This document shows, one piece after another, positions 22,155-36,591 of a stretch of 64,000 nucleotides of DNA; the stretch's first letter is position 1; the number at the start of each line of letters is the position of its first letter. The stretch comes from Cololabis saira. Its lineage: Eukaryota; Chordata; Actinopteri; Beloniformes; Belonidae. Below the pieces are notes generated by a model. The model saw nothing but the letters and a program-made list of their open reading frames with translations, was not told where the DNA came from and searched no databases. The stretch is taken from positions 24,776,517 through 24,840,516 of the forward strand of contig NC_084587.1 of the NCBI RefSeq assembly GCF_033807715.1, given 5' to 3'. A program made the position numbers and the translations under genes.

Positions 22155-23127
22155 CAGTGTTTCCCCTAGAATTTTTTTCAGGCCCGGTGGTACCCACCCA
22201 AATCCTAAACAGACGAGGCGCGTGGGACGGCATATTGGACATGTAGCAATATAAAAAAGTTTTACATTAAAAATCATTGTAGGCCTATATTGCTGAATGA
22301 TATCACTTCAATGAAATAATTAGATTTAATCTAACCTTTAACCAAAGTGTCCTGGGCCTGAAAGGCTGCAGTGTGGTGGTCTGACCCCATAAGAGCATTG
22401 AGCACATCTTTTTATATATATTTCAGAGGGATCTCTATGAAAACCCTCTGGGATGGTCCTCTTTTAGCGGCTGCTTGTGCTGACGGCATATGTGACAAAA
22501 CATCCCTATTCACAATTGAGATTATATCAGTTATAAATAATTTAAATATTGTAGATTTGTTTTACCCGTTTTGTTATAACAGAGTTACATGCATTTGACT
22601 GGGGAAAAAATGAACTTTTAGTGGTTCTAGTGGAAAGACAATCTATTGTCTGTGTTATTTTCATCATTATTGCTTACCAAAAAAAGAAGCTCAATCAGAA
22701 CAAAAATGTAAGCTAAACAACAAATTGGAAATGTACCATTGGCTCATACATGGCTGGCACTAGGACCCTGCGGACGCCTCGTGCGTCGTCGGGCTGTTTT
22801 TCCCTTCATGCTTCCCTGCAGCGTCTCATGCAAACACAAACACACAGACCTGGCAGAAACATTTCTTTATATCATGTTGTCTGTCGCCTGCAATATTTTT
22901 TCTTTTTTTTTTGACTAGCTACAAACTCTATACATCCCATAATATATAATATGCCAGCTCTCTCAGCAGCGTTACTAGGCAACGAAGCAGGTTTACTCCC
23001 GTTGCAGAACAGCTGCAGAGACTCCTAAACGTAAATGATCATTGATTTTTTTTTTTTTTAGGCCTGGCGGGGGGTCTCGTTGGCCTGGCGGCCCCGCCAG
23101 GCCTATATAATGGTAGGGGAAACACTG
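22155..23127. mobile_element. hAT-like element (CAGTGTTTCCCC ends) in the TTAA element
   Basis: Ends CAGTGTTTCCCCTA and TAGGGGAAACACTG are perfect inverted repeats. The flanks share a 5 bp direct repeat GGTAG rather than 8 bp. Length 973 bp, no transposase. The surrounding sequence continues the 3' part of family A as seen in copy 1 near 2930-3110, confirming insertion into it. Confidence 0.8.
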
Positions 23128-23359
23128 GGTAGTTTTGAGAGTCCGTCCCGTCTTCTCTCATCAAAACAAATGCACACAACGGGGACAGGAGTTTTCCGGC
23201 AGTGCGCGCTGGTGCTCATGGGAAATGTAGTGTTGTTTCTGGTAAAGCACTACCGATTTTGTCCAAAGGAGGCGCCAAACTCAACAAAAGCTTAAAGTTA
23301 CATTGTGCTGCTTTAAGTTCGGCACACTTTTGAGTAAATATCAGTAGTATGCACAGTTA

Positions 23360-23890
23360 TGTTCCCTTGTCTCTTACTAGGAACTGTCCATATTGAGGTA
23401 AATTAAGCTATGGACACTTCCAGTTTCATTAATGCTCTCAAGCGGTTCCTTACCATTAGGGGGCCTAGTGAAGTTGATCTGCTCTGATAAAGACACAAAC
23501 CTTGTCGGAGCAGCAGTGAAACTTAAGATTCCCTCAAAAACTGACCTTTCTTCTGTACCTCTCACAAGGTGGCTGTTCTTGGGTCTTCAACCCTCCTCAT
23601 GCTCCACAGATGGGTGGTGCGTGGGAGTGGATGATAGGCATTGCAAAGAGGATTCTCAACGGAATGTTCCTCCAACATGGTCCATTAAAGTACTTACCAC
23701 CTTGATGTCAGAGGTCGCCACTATAGCAGGCCTCTCATTCCTGCCTCTACCCATCCGAGCGACCTGTTCATTCTCACTCCAGTAACCCTTCTGACAGAAA
23801 GTAGGAGTTCCAGTAACGCCTCAAGATGACTTTGATGCCAAAGATCTCCCCAGAAGTCAGTGGCGCCAAGTTCAGCATCTGGCAAAAACC
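23360..23890 (+). pseudogene. BEL/Pao integrase fragment
   Basis: Frame-shifting but collinear pieces of a BEL/Pao-type integrase: TVHIEV (first catalytic region), MDTSSFINALKRFLTIRGP, then SDKDTNLVGA (second aspartate region), SWVFNPPHAPQMGGAWEW with the family's N-P-P-x-x-P-x-x-G-G-x-W-E block and the catalytic glutamate, and finally DFDAKDLPRSQWRQVQHLAK. Several frameshifts and a TGA TAA pair make it dead. It is most simply the other side of the copy whose RT lies at 12961-14220. The intervening RNase H region is missing. Confidence 0.75.
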
Positions 23891-24786
23891 AGCAAATTTG
23901 TTCAGTTTTAGTTCACCCCTCAAGGTAATTCATGTGTACATCTCAGCTGCAAGCTGGAGCATTCACTGAAAATTCCCCGCCCTCGGAACCCGATGAGAGA
24001 CATTGAGAATAAGGGGTCAGAACAGACAACAACATCTGTCCCAGCACCTTCTCCACAAACCTGACTCACTTTTCCAGGGTTAAGCACTGAAACAGGCAAC
24101 AAAACAAAGCCATGGGCTCCAGCAATGCTCTCTTGGCTTTGATGAACCCCAGACAGATGGGACACTCTTCATGCTAGTCCTTGGTAGCTTGGTACTCATG
24201 GAAAAATACAAGATGAGATCTTAAGTAAATTAAGAAAGGCGAGCAGGACTTAGCCTGACTCAGAAGAGATGTTCTCAGTGAGGTGCAGAGTGTAAGAGCT
24301 GTAGCATGACAGTGATGACAGATAAGTCATTAAGTGGGGCTGGGGCCTCCCATTTGTCATCTTTGTCATTTGCCTAAAGGCATGATTAAAGGTATCCAGT
24401 CAAGACATGAGATATCATAAAATCCCATACTAGATGTGTTGTACTCAAGCGCCAACTATTAGTTCCAGATTGCGGCTCATTCAGAATTAAGACTTTTTGC
24501 ACTTCCTCGACTAGCCAATAGAGGCTGGCTCCAAAAGCAAGTCAATCTTCATTGACCTTCATTCTAAAATGTCCAACTTTAAAGCAGAAATAAACATATT
24601 TACAGCTTGGTCATTTGATTTCACACCCATTACAACCCTGAGGGGGGTGATTTTTTTTTTTTTTTGTATCAGGCAGGAGAAACGAAGCAATAACCTATTG
24701 TTTTTAACACAGCATCAGCTAAACTTGACTGTCTGTTGTAGTCCAGGTCTCCACTCTGGTGTGGGTGTGCCTCTCTGTCTCACTGG
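23891..24786. other. Non-coding stretch, nothing certain
   Basis: Probably the decayed 3' flank of the BEL/Pao copy followed by dispersed repeat (TCTAAAATGTCCAAC… region near 24565). No LTR could be delimited. Confidence 0.35.
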
Positions 24787-25738
24787 TATGGCTAGAACAG
24801 TCTCATAATTCACAAATGCACAGGATAAGTTTTACAAATGCACAGACCGATTTGCAAATGCACACACTGTTTCACACCGATTTGCGCTTATTTATCTTTA
24901 CTCCACCACCTCCAAATATTAATCACTTTTCTAAGTGAACGGCGCTAACGCAGTTCAAACAGCAGGTGTATCCGCCCCTTGCAGCCAAAGCCAGAACGCG
25001 ACCTGCAGCAATATTCGCCCCCGTCATTTGACGCGTCAACAGGCTCGTTCTCCTGAAAGACACCTGTAGTTCAAATACAGAAATATCTCTGCTGGTTCTC
25101 ATCATCAGTTGCTGTATCGGCAGGACTTGGAGTGCAGTCTCCTGACGGCTCTGGTTGAACGGCCCGACAAACCATCTCTGATCGCGCTGTTTTCTTTACC
25201 GGGATCACAAGAAAAGCAGAGCAGTGATCTCCTCTCCATCCCATGTTGCTGTCTTGTTTATTTATCTTTACTCCACCAACTCCAAATATTAATCACTTTT
25301 CTAAGCGAACGGCGCTAACGCAGCTCAAACAGCAGGTGTATCCGCCCCTTTAATCTGATTGGTTTACGAGTAAGTCGTGTTTTATCCACTGCTCTGCGTC
25401 CCCCACGTGGGGTGCGCTCTTATGATTGGCTGGAACAAAGGAAGACTCTGATTGGTTGCAGATCCTTTTGTGTTAGAAAAAACGTATTTGTGGATCGAGT
25501 CACGTCAGGGGAGTCTCAAAAGTCATACGCAAATCCAGCGCAGCTCACAGACAAAAAAACATTTGTAAATCAGGTTATATTTGTGTGTGCATCAAAAATA
25601 CATCTGTATATCTTGTCCTACGCACGTGTGAATTGTTCTGTGCATGTGTGAAACGGTGTGTGCATTTGCAAATCGGTCTGTGCATTTGTAAAACTTGTCC
25701 TGTGCATTTCTGAATTATGAGACTGTTTCTAGCTCCAT
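24787..25738. mobile_element. Harbinger-related non-autonomous element, copy 1
   Basis: Long imperfect inverted ends built on GCTAGAACAGTCTCATAATT followed by repeated AAATGCACAG-type words. The right end mirrors the left over more than 70 bp. A second copy starts at 55728. Inside, a 90 bp direct repeat (24892-24982 and 25261-25355) flanks a minus-strand relic (…TDDENQQRYFCI then stop) matching the transposase-like segment of the second copy. No target duplication was resolved. Confidence 0.65.
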
Positions 25739-25771
25739 ACACTGGCTTGACTCTTCACCTCTCACCTGTCT

Positions 25772-26296
<525 letters not shown>

Positions 26297-26308
26297 ACAG
26301 TATGTATA

Positions 26309-26746
26309 TAGGGGTGGGACGACACGGGTAACTCACGATTCGATACTGTGGCGATATGTGGCCCACGATAACGATAATCACGATATCTACGATATTCGAT
26401 ATGTTGTAAGACATTTCATCAACAATATTTCCGATATATGTGACTGAAAAAGAAAAAATACCCATAAAAAGGAAAATGTCTGTTTATTTATTTTATTCAG
26501 TCAAAAACTCCAATGTGCAAAGAAAGTGCATTTGTATAGGGCCTCACTGCCTCCTAGGCTTGTAAATGTAAACACTGTACATGTTGGACAAATTGAAGTA
26601 CATGAACAATAGTGCGGTGACAACCGCGTAACTCCATTATGTGTGTTGTAATAAAATATCGATATTTGCCGTCAGTTTATCCATTATTTATTGCGACAGA
26701 GAGCGCAACAATATATTGCAATATCGATTTTTTCCCCCCAACCACT
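26309..26746. mobile_element. Small hAT-type MITE with 8 bp target duplication
   Basis: Left end TAGGGGTGGGACGA; right end, on the other strand, AGTGGTTGGGGGGAAAAAAT. The flanks are TATGTATA on both sides (26301-26308 and 26747-26754). 438 bp, non-coding, rich in CGATA-type words typical of this fish hAT group. Confidence 0.78.

Positions 26747-26749
<3 letters not shown>

Positions 26750-26838
<89 letters not shown>
26750..26838. repeat. (TA)n microsatellite
   Basis: About 42 TA units, overlapping the right target duplication of the hAT element before it. Confidence 0.96.
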
Positions 26839-26841
<3 letters not shown>

Positions 26842-26930
26842 CTGATTGGCCTTCAAGTCATCGTCTGATTAGCAATTTGTCAGCAAGGGAATTTTTTTAT
26901 TTATTTATTAATATTTTCTATATTAGCAAG

Positions 26931-27125
26931 ATGAGTGACTGGGGAGACGAGGAGTTCCTCAAGTTACTCAGACTCAGTTACTCAGACTCAGACAAGGACA
27001 CCATAAACTAGCGTATGTCCAGAACCAAAAAAGATGGTCCATTCTTTGAACAACTGGACACAAAGATGACAAACCGGGGCTTTTCAAGAAGCAAAACCCG
27101 TCCAAAAACACTCCCGATGTTCATT
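26931..27125 (+). pseudogene. Myb/SANT-like DNA-binding domain relic
   Basis: ATG at 26931 opens MSDWGDEEFLKLLRL, then a TAG, then in the same frame MSRTKKDGPFFEQLDTKMTN followed by RGFSRSKT. The W…DEE…LL…L start and the …F-x-x-L…M…RG-x-x-R spacing are those of Myb/SANT-like domains carried by PIF/Harbinger accessory proteins and related host genes. The first helix region is duplicated or mutated and stopped, so it is broken. It could instead be a decayed host MSANTD-like exon. Confidence 0.4.
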
Positions 27126-27629
27126 CATCCTCATTTTGAAAACTACACCTGTTTGATGATGTATGAATCTTGCTGATGTAGGGACAATACGCCATTCTAC
27201 ACTCCCACACAGGTAAAGTTTTGTTTCACAGATAACATCTCCCGACTTGCCTTCCCTCCCCTCAACTCGCCTTTAGGCACGGGATGACAAATAACACGCC
27301 TTGCATTTACATTACCAACGAGCATTAAACACGCCTTCATTATCCAGCGATATTAGCAGGATCCAAACTAAAAACGCCCTTTACTTTAACTCCAAGACAT
27401 CAAACCCTGGCTGGACATGTGTTAGTTTGTAAATCCTACCCACCCTTGTCACTTCCAAAGATGATTTTAACACCTTCAACTCTGCCACATCCACCTCTGC
27501 TTCCTGTCTTTCTGTCAGTGCTGATATATCTAAGGTATATAGAAGCTGATCTCACCTTTAAGTTTTGCTGCTACTTACACCGCCCTGCCTGGACTTTGTT
27601 CTTAACCTCTTTCCATTGCTCTACTCATG
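27126..27629. other. Non-coding stretch, nothing recognised
   Basis: No coding frame or element end is supported. Confidence 0.4.
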
Positions 27630-27838
27630 TGTTCTTCAACCCCGGTCCTCAGGAACCAATGTCCTGCATGTTTTAGATGTTTCCCTGCTCTAATACACCT
27701 GATTAGATCACCACCAGCTTGCTGTCAAGGACTACACAAGTCTAACCATGGCCCATGAATTTGAGCCACGTGGTTTAAAGCAACGCAGCACCTAAAACAT
27801 GCAGGAAAGTGATCCCTGAGGACAAAGGTTGAAGAACA
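27630..27838. mobile_element. Palindromic MITE (TGTTCTTCAACC ends)
   Basis: Ends TGTTCTTCAACCCCGGTCCT and, on the other strand, TGTTCTTCAACCTTTGTCCT. The inner arms also mirror (CTGCATGTTTTAGATGTTTC against CACCTAAAACATGCAGG), so the whole 209 bp folds back. It is a high-copy fish repeat type. Confidence 0.75.
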
Positions 27839-29153
27839 TTGCTGTACACAGTTGTGCCTAGGTATTTCAACTCCTGCACTTCCCTGACCTCTGCTCCTTG
27901 ATTCCTCATTGTTTCAAATGCTTGCTGTAGGTTAAAAGATATGTGTTCTGTCTTACTACAACTGAACTTTTATTGTGCATTATATAGCTCATATTTAGAT
28001 TACACTATAGTACAATGTTAGAATTCCAGGAATTTGGTGCAATAAAAATCAACTTCTCAATAACCACACCATCTGGTGGGCAGATAATAAATCATGACAG
28101 GTTTCCAACCTAATTTGCTCAGGAATATACTAGTCAGTCTGTGCATTAACGTGCTATTGATCAGCCAACTATTTGAAGTAACTGCAAAACAAGCTTGATA
28201 GAAATACCATGCAGAAAGAATGTACCAAATATGAAACCAATTGGCCAGTAAGAGGACGGTATAATTAGGAAATGTATGCTTTAGCTTACACCTTAGGTGT
28301 TACATTTTTTCATACATTCTTTTTTATAATGTTATGTCACAACAAATATTATAATCAAATGTCTATTCCCTCAGTACATAAATGAGCTGAAAAAAACCCT
28401 CCTCGGAGGCACTTAAACCAGAGCAAATTCAGAGCAAAATCTGCTCTGAATTATCTCTGATCTGGTCTCCAAGTGAAAATTACACAGCTGCAGGCCAAAT
28501 AAAAGAGGGAAAGTATGAATGGCACTCTCTAAAATCCTTGGATATTATCCACTGTAAGAAGAAACCTAAACCAATTAACCTGATTGAATTCCTGTGATGA
28601 AATTGTGAAACAGGCATAAAATAAATAAGGGAGGATGACCAAGTCAATAATTGCCAGGAACAACAGCTGGTTGGACATAAATGTTACTCTCAGCTAATCA
28701 GTTAATCTCAGTTGTTGCCAATATTGCTTAATCCAATGTGCAGCTATCAATGAGCATACTGATGTAAGACAAGAATTCAAGGAACGTAAGTACCCTTTTT
28801 TGTTTATGTGAACTAGGCCAGCATGATTAGTTATCCTGTAAACCTGCCGTGTCTCGAATGCAAACCTCATGTGGTAGGGAAATTTCATTTTTGCTATCAC
28901 TGTAGGTGCATTTAAAAGCTGGCATCAGTTAAATTAATGAACTGTGTCAAGCCTATCTATATACATTTTATTAAGACAAGGAGTTAGCAGCTGGGCCATA
29001 ACGTTCTTCTTTAATACAGCAAAATCAACTCTTTGTTCTGGGTTGATGTGAAGAGAATTTTCACATGACCAATTTTCACAATTTCCTAAGTAACCAAAGG
29101 CAGAACCCTTTTCGTTCCATCAATCAAAGTAAATCCAAAAGAGAAGGTTAAAC
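27839..29153. other. Non-coding stretch, nothing recognised
   Basis: AT-rich; no frame with family resemblance on either strand. Confidence 0.45.
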
Positions 29154-29438
29154 TTAAAGGGGACATATTATGGCATTTAATGTATATTTTAAAAAAGGCC
29201 TTGAATGTCTTAAAAACTTTTAAAGCTTTTTTTTTCTACATAAATCAGAAATTCAGCCTGTGGGCTATGTCTCTAGTTTTACTGCTTCTAAAGCCTTTTT
29301 CTGTGCTTCATTCTGAGGGGAGGGGGGGTTATGATAATGAGGCTCTGCGCTGATTGGCTGCTTGAATGGCGTGTAGGAGGGGAGGGAACAAAGCGTCGCT
29401 CCGGGGAGAAGAGCAGCGGCTGCGTAGCAAAGCGTGTC

Positions 29439-29505
29439 CACGGTTCTGCGTTAAATCGACGCGTACCCTACGCCGTAGGCTCTGCGTTGGTGTAACCACA
29501 CCACA
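29439..29505. repeat. GC-rich palindromic module, truncated copy
   Basis: CGGTTCTGCGTTAAATCGAC, then CTACGCCGTAGGCTCTGCG and TTGGTGTAAC: parts of both arms are joined with the centre deleted. Confidence 0.7.
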
Positions 29506-30104
29506 GTTATTTACTCCGATTCCTCATTTCATTTATGTTACAAGACAAATGAATCATGTTAACTGTAAAGAAATCACAACACTGAATTTTCACAAATGGC
29601 AACTTTATTGTTAAAATATATAAATAACATTGCTGGCTCAAGGAAGGACCGTGCGTCTTCTGAATGTGTCGTTGAACAGCTTCAGGTGCATTGCTTGGAA
29701 AATCTTAAACCACAGAAGAAAAATGTATTACGGTACTAATAGAGCCGCCGGCTCCGCCGGAGCCCCCGGGTTCGGAGCTCCGGGCCCGGGGCTCCTCGAC
29801 GGTCCGGTCCGTGAGCAGCTCCGGCAGCAGCTCCGGTGCTCCGGAGCTAAGCTAAATACTTAGCCCATGCAAAGATCATACTTGTAAACAAATATAAATA
29901 ACAAAAAAAATTACGTCACTTACTGCTGACTCGTGTGCAGTTGCTGGGTCCGTACTGTGGAAACTGATCCTTTTATGAGGGTAAATGTCCATGCAAAACC
30001 TCATTTTTACTGTCCCCTCACTGTTCAAACAGCCACCGCTTCTAAACAATGGCTGAAGCTCCAGCCGGCGGAGAGAGTTGTGGGCGTGGAGGCCGACCTA
30101 TGGA

Positions 30105-30142
30105 AATCTGCTCCCGTCGTTACGTAACGACGGGAGCAGATT
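30105..30142. repeat. 38 bp perfect palindrome centred on TTACGTAA
   Basis: Positions 30105-30123 are the exact reverse complement of 30124-30142, centred on CGTTACGTAACG. The same centre occurs in 41858-41869 and 56749-56772, also inside TTAA-flanked elements. Confidence 0.9.
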
Positions 30143-30323
30143 CAGAACGGCTCAAAAAAGTCACATGACACTGGGGGATTCTGCCGGGGGGGGGGGGGGG
30201 TACAGACCTTGCAGAAATTCATGGGATTTCATCTTTCCTGTGTTGGCAGGCTGAGGGGAGACCACTTTTATATATGTTAAAACAAGAAAAAACGTTTTTT
30301 TTTTTTTCCATAATAGGTCCCCT

Positions 30324-30669
30324 TTAAGCCCATTTCAGAAACTGAAGTAACATACTTCGATCCGTCACTCTGGTAACTTACTCTTTCATCATAACCAGGC
30401 TAAGAGTAGGTTTTGTTCCATTAACCCCAAGTTCCTTGCTGCCTCCCCTCCTTCATATAGTTTCATCTGGCACCTGGAAAACTTATAAGACACACTTTGG
30501 GGAATGATGAGATATCCCTTTATGGATGAAGAGCCATCACTGGTAACAATGGAGCCACATTTGCATCAGAAAAAGATCTGAAATTGTTGTTTTGCAAAAC
30601 TCAGGGATTTTTGTTAGACCTTTACTCTTTTTCTGTTGTATACCTTATCCTATATACTATAGACTGTTG
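30324..30669. other. Tc1 element 5' region or unassigned DNA
   Basis: A short non-coding stretch before the first recognisable Tc1 transposase codons. A terminal inverted repeat was not identified. Confidence 0.35.
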
Positions 30670-30948
30670 ATTTACTGGGAATTTCCCGCACAACCATCTC
30701 TAGGGTATACAGAGAATGGTCCGAAAAAGAGAAAATATCCAGTTAGCGGCAGTTCTTAGGGCGGAAATGCCTTGTTGATGCCAGAGGTCAGAGGAGAATG
30801 GCCAGACTGGTTCGAGCTGATAGAAAGGCAATAGTAACTCAAATAACCACTCGTTAGAACCAAGGTATGCAGAAGAGCATCTCTGAATGCACAACACGTA
30901 GAACCTTGAGGCGGATGGGCTACGGGAGCAGAAGACCACACCGGGTGC

Positions 30949-32161
30949 TAGGGCTGGGCGATATATCGAGTATAGTCGATGTATCTCGGCTTCTATATTC
31001 TCTTGAATATTCGAGTATACATTGTCACGCCTTTGCTTTTAGCCGCGGGCATTAAATTAAAGGCTTTTCGCACTCTCTCGTCTCGTCTCTCCTTCTCAGA
31101 GGGATAAAACAAGCGCACCCAGTCACATACGTCAGTCACGTGCTGTCGTGCGTGCATAGTCATACGACCAGCTGCTGGTGTCGGCGCTGCTGTCCGGGAC
31201 CTCCGGTCACTTCCACCCGGCTTTAACTTTAACTTTCCCACGGCCTGTTTGCGCCGTGAGCTCATCCGTGCTGTTGCTACGCACAACGGACTCTTTTCAA
31301 AGCAAACCGGTTTAGTAAAGACGGGAGGGGATGTTTTCTCCTTCACAATGTGCACGGCTCTCCGGAGAGCAGAGGAGCCGCTCAGTGCGACGCGCAGCCG
31401 AGCCTTTATGGCTGATTTATGGTTCCGCGTTACACCAACGCAGACCCTACGACGTGAGTGCGCGTCGCCGCCGTAGGTGTAGGTACGGCGTAGGTTCTGC
31501 GTCGATTTAACGCGGAACCATAATTCAGGCTTTTCTCTACCAGAGCTGACAAACGTCACGTAGTGTTGCTTAAATGTGGCCACATGAAATCAATCACTAT
31601 CATCGAAACAATGTCAAACGATGACGTCATATTTCTAAAAGTAAGTGAAAGTGATGCAAAGTAAAGGAGAGGATGAAACATTGCAGTCCCTACACCTACA
31701 TTAGTCTGAATATAAAGGTGTTTTAAAGGGCCCCTCCTGCTCAGAGTAGGTCATCCTGGTAAAACCAAGTAAAACCAGGACCAGAAGATGTTCTTAGCAG
31801 ATGTTCTTCAGACGGGGAGTCAGAGATGCAACGTACACTTTCTGTTTTGAAATGATACTTTTTATGTTTGTGCTACTCACTGCTTAGTAACTGTTTTAAT
31901 AAATACAGTTTTGGTAAATTTGAATTATTCCCCCTTTTTGTTTAAAATTTAAATTTTTTTTAATTTAAGTTTAAAATGAGCATATATTAATGCAGTATGA
32001 ACAAGAATGTTTTAATGTAGACATATAGAATCATCATACTGGTGTGATTGTAGGCATCAAAGTGTTAATTCAAGGCTAAGGCAAAATATCGAGATATCGT
32101 GTATCGTGACATGGCCTAAAGATATCAAGATATTAATAAAAGGCCATATCGCCCAGCCCTA
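30949..32161. mobile_element. hAT-type non-autonomous element, 1.2 kb, 8 bp target duplication
   Basis: Ends TAGGGCTGGGCGATAT and ATATCGCCCAGCCCTA are perfect inverted repeats. A perfect CCGGGTGC duplication flanks the element (30941-30948 and 32162-32169). Inner subterminal ATCGAGATAT/ATATCGAG words extend the symmetry. It carries a palindromic module (31409-31532) and GC-rich sequence but no transposase. A truncated, reversed relative is at 56555-57884. Confidence 0.93.
31409..31532. repeat. GC-rich palindromic module
   Basis: Both arms are present: GGCTGATTTATGGTTCCGCG on the left, CGCGGAACCATAATTCAGGC on the right, with a diverged centre. It lies inside the hAT element 30949-32161. Confidence 0.8.
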
Positions 32162-32420
32162 CCGGGTGCCATTCCTGTCAGCTAAGAATATGAAACTGAG
32201 TCTACAATTCGGCAAGGCTCACCAAAATTGGACAACATTGCCTGGTGTGATGAGTCTCGACAATTGGACGGTAGGGTCAGAATTTTGCGTCAAAACCATG
32301 AAAACATGGATTATCCTGCCTTGTATCAACAGTTTAGGCTGGTGGTGGTGGTGTAATGGTGAGTTTTCCCTTGGCCCTACATGGTTGAAATGCATGTGGG
32401 GCCGTGGGTATATTTAAATG

Positions 32421-35361
<2,941 letters not shown>

Positions 35362-36265
35362 AAAGCTGCAAGCTGCGATGAACGGGCCCTCGCACCTTTG
35401 TGCACGTTCAGGTGTGCTGCAGTGGAAGCGCTTGTTTGACTTGCATGTAGATGTCTTCAGGCCTGGACATTTAGCGGATGACACCAGCCACGACTCTCTA
35501 TATCAAACCATTCGAACCATCGAAAGTTGTGGCGGTAGGAACTATCAGATATCGACCAATAAAAAGAAGGGGCGGGGCTAATTCATGCCAATGAAGGTCA
35601 AGTACTCAAAACCGAGTCCGATGACACCACCCACGACTCTTTATGTCAAACCATTCAAAAGTTATGGCAGAAAGTAGGGACTATGAAATATGGACCAATC
35701 AGATGAAAGGGGGGGCGTGCTTTTTGCCGTCTATCGTCACCATGGTAACGCTTTTGACTGAGAAAGATAATGTGCATCGTCGCAGGACCCACATTTTGAT
35801 GTATAACACACCTGGGTGAACGTTACGATTCGAGCGAAGAAGCGGCCCAAGAAAAGGCACAAATTGCACCAAAATTACACGATTAATTCAAAATGGCCGA
35901 CTTCCTGTTCAGTTTCAGCCATGGTTGGACATGATACAGGTGTGTACCGATTTTCGTGCATGTACGTCAAACCGTATTGTGGGGCTTGAGGCACAAAGTT
36001 TTCTAGGGGGTGCTGTTGAGCCATTAGGCCACGCCCATTAATGCAAACCATTAAATATCAAATTTTTCGCCGGGCCTGGCTTGCGTGCAAAATGTGGTGA
36101 CTTTTGGGGCACGTTTAGGGGGGCAAAAAGGCCCTCATTTCATCGGAAGAAAAAAAAAACGAGAACTCCTACAGATACAATAGGGCCTTCGAACTGTCAG
36201 TGCTCGGGCCCTTAAAAATTCCTACAGATACAATAGGGGCTTCGCACTGTCAGTGCTCGTGCCCT
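35362..36265 (+). repeat. High-copy dispersed fish repeat
   Basis: Begins TTAAAGCTGCAAGCTGCGAT … GAACGGGCCCTCGCACC and ends in two near-identical units of ATACAATAGGGCCTTCG…CTGTCAGTGCTCGGGCCC (about 36172-36213 and 36224-36265). The interior has two diverged copies of a segment starting GATGACACCA(G/C)CCACGACTC (35479 and 35621). It is non-coding. The class is uncertain. Confidence 0.6.
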
Positions 36266-36353
36266 AATAAAGAGGGGAGAAAGTGACGCTGAGATCACTG
36301 ATGGTGAGGAGTGCTCCTATGACTCTGGTTAGTCTAAGTGCTCGCAAACTGAT

Positions 36354-36590
36354 GTGCCAAGGGTTGTGTATACTTCTGACGAAATGATTCAGTTTCTCAG
36401 TAAAACGAAAGGACAGAGGGAGGTCAATTTTGCAGAGTTTTTCCCCGATCTACAACGATTTGTTAAAGACGCAGGTTGCTGGTTAAGGGAGGGTGCTATC
36501 CCCAAGCCGGATTTTCACTGCCTGCGTAACAAAGGCAACGAGATTCGGAAAGTTCTGCGCACTAAAGCAGCACCAACTGAGCTATCTTGA
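36354..36590 (+). pseudogene. LINE ORF1 C-terminal fragment
   Basis: 78 codons to a TGA. YTSDEMIQFLSKTKGQREVN, then FFPDLQRFVKDA, resembles the conserved FL-x-x-TKG…V…FFPD block before the end of fish Tx1/L1-type ORF1 proteins. The frame is open to the left as far as an in-frame TAG near 36330. Confidence 0.6.
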
Positions 36591-36591
36591 T

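Larger units (their letters stand above)
14276..23312. mobile_element. TTAA-flanked transposon, family A, copy 2 (long, nested-in)
   Basis: Left end AGCAGCACTATGTAACTTTT; right end, read on the other strand, AGCAGCACAATGTAACTTTA. TTAA flanks both (14272-14275 and 23313-23316). The terminal regions match copy 1 (1846-3110). After removing the gypsy element (16307-21857) and the hAT-like element (22155-23127), about 2.5 kb of its own sequence remains. That holds exon-like relics on both strands (14594-14734, 15354-15495, 15875-16034), plus an ATG-starting segment ending in a GTAATG donor-like site near 22122 (minus). It therefore looks like a decayed, once longer coding relative of copy 1. Confidence 0.75.
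29158..30323. mobile_element. TTAA-flanked transposon, family B, copy 1
   Basis: The ends AGGGGACATATTATGG and, reversed, AGGGGACCTATTATGG differ at one base. TTAA flanks both (29154-29157 and 30324-30327). 1,166 bp, no transposase frame. The interior carries a truncated palindromic module (29439-29505), a very GC-rich patch (29740-29850) and a 38 bp perfect palindrome (30105-30142). The related copy at 41808-42168 lies in the opposite orientation. Confidence 0.8.
30670..32420 (+). pseudogene. Tc1/mariner-like transposase, broken and split by a hAT element
   Basis: Plus-strand fragments before the insertion (about 30670-30948) give LLGISRTTISRVYREW, the paired-like HTH region, and TRRTLRRMGYGSRRPHRV. 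After it (32162 onwards) come SAKNMKLSLQFGKAHQNWT and a WCDES block, the second catalytic aspartate, followed by …RQNHENMDYPALYQQFRLVV. Internal stops and frameshifts are present. The hAT element 30949-32161 sits exactly between RPHRV and SAKN, and its duplicated target CCGGGTGC is Tc1 sequence. In the family this enzyme cuts and pastes at TA dinucleotides; this copy cannot. Confidence 0.8.
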
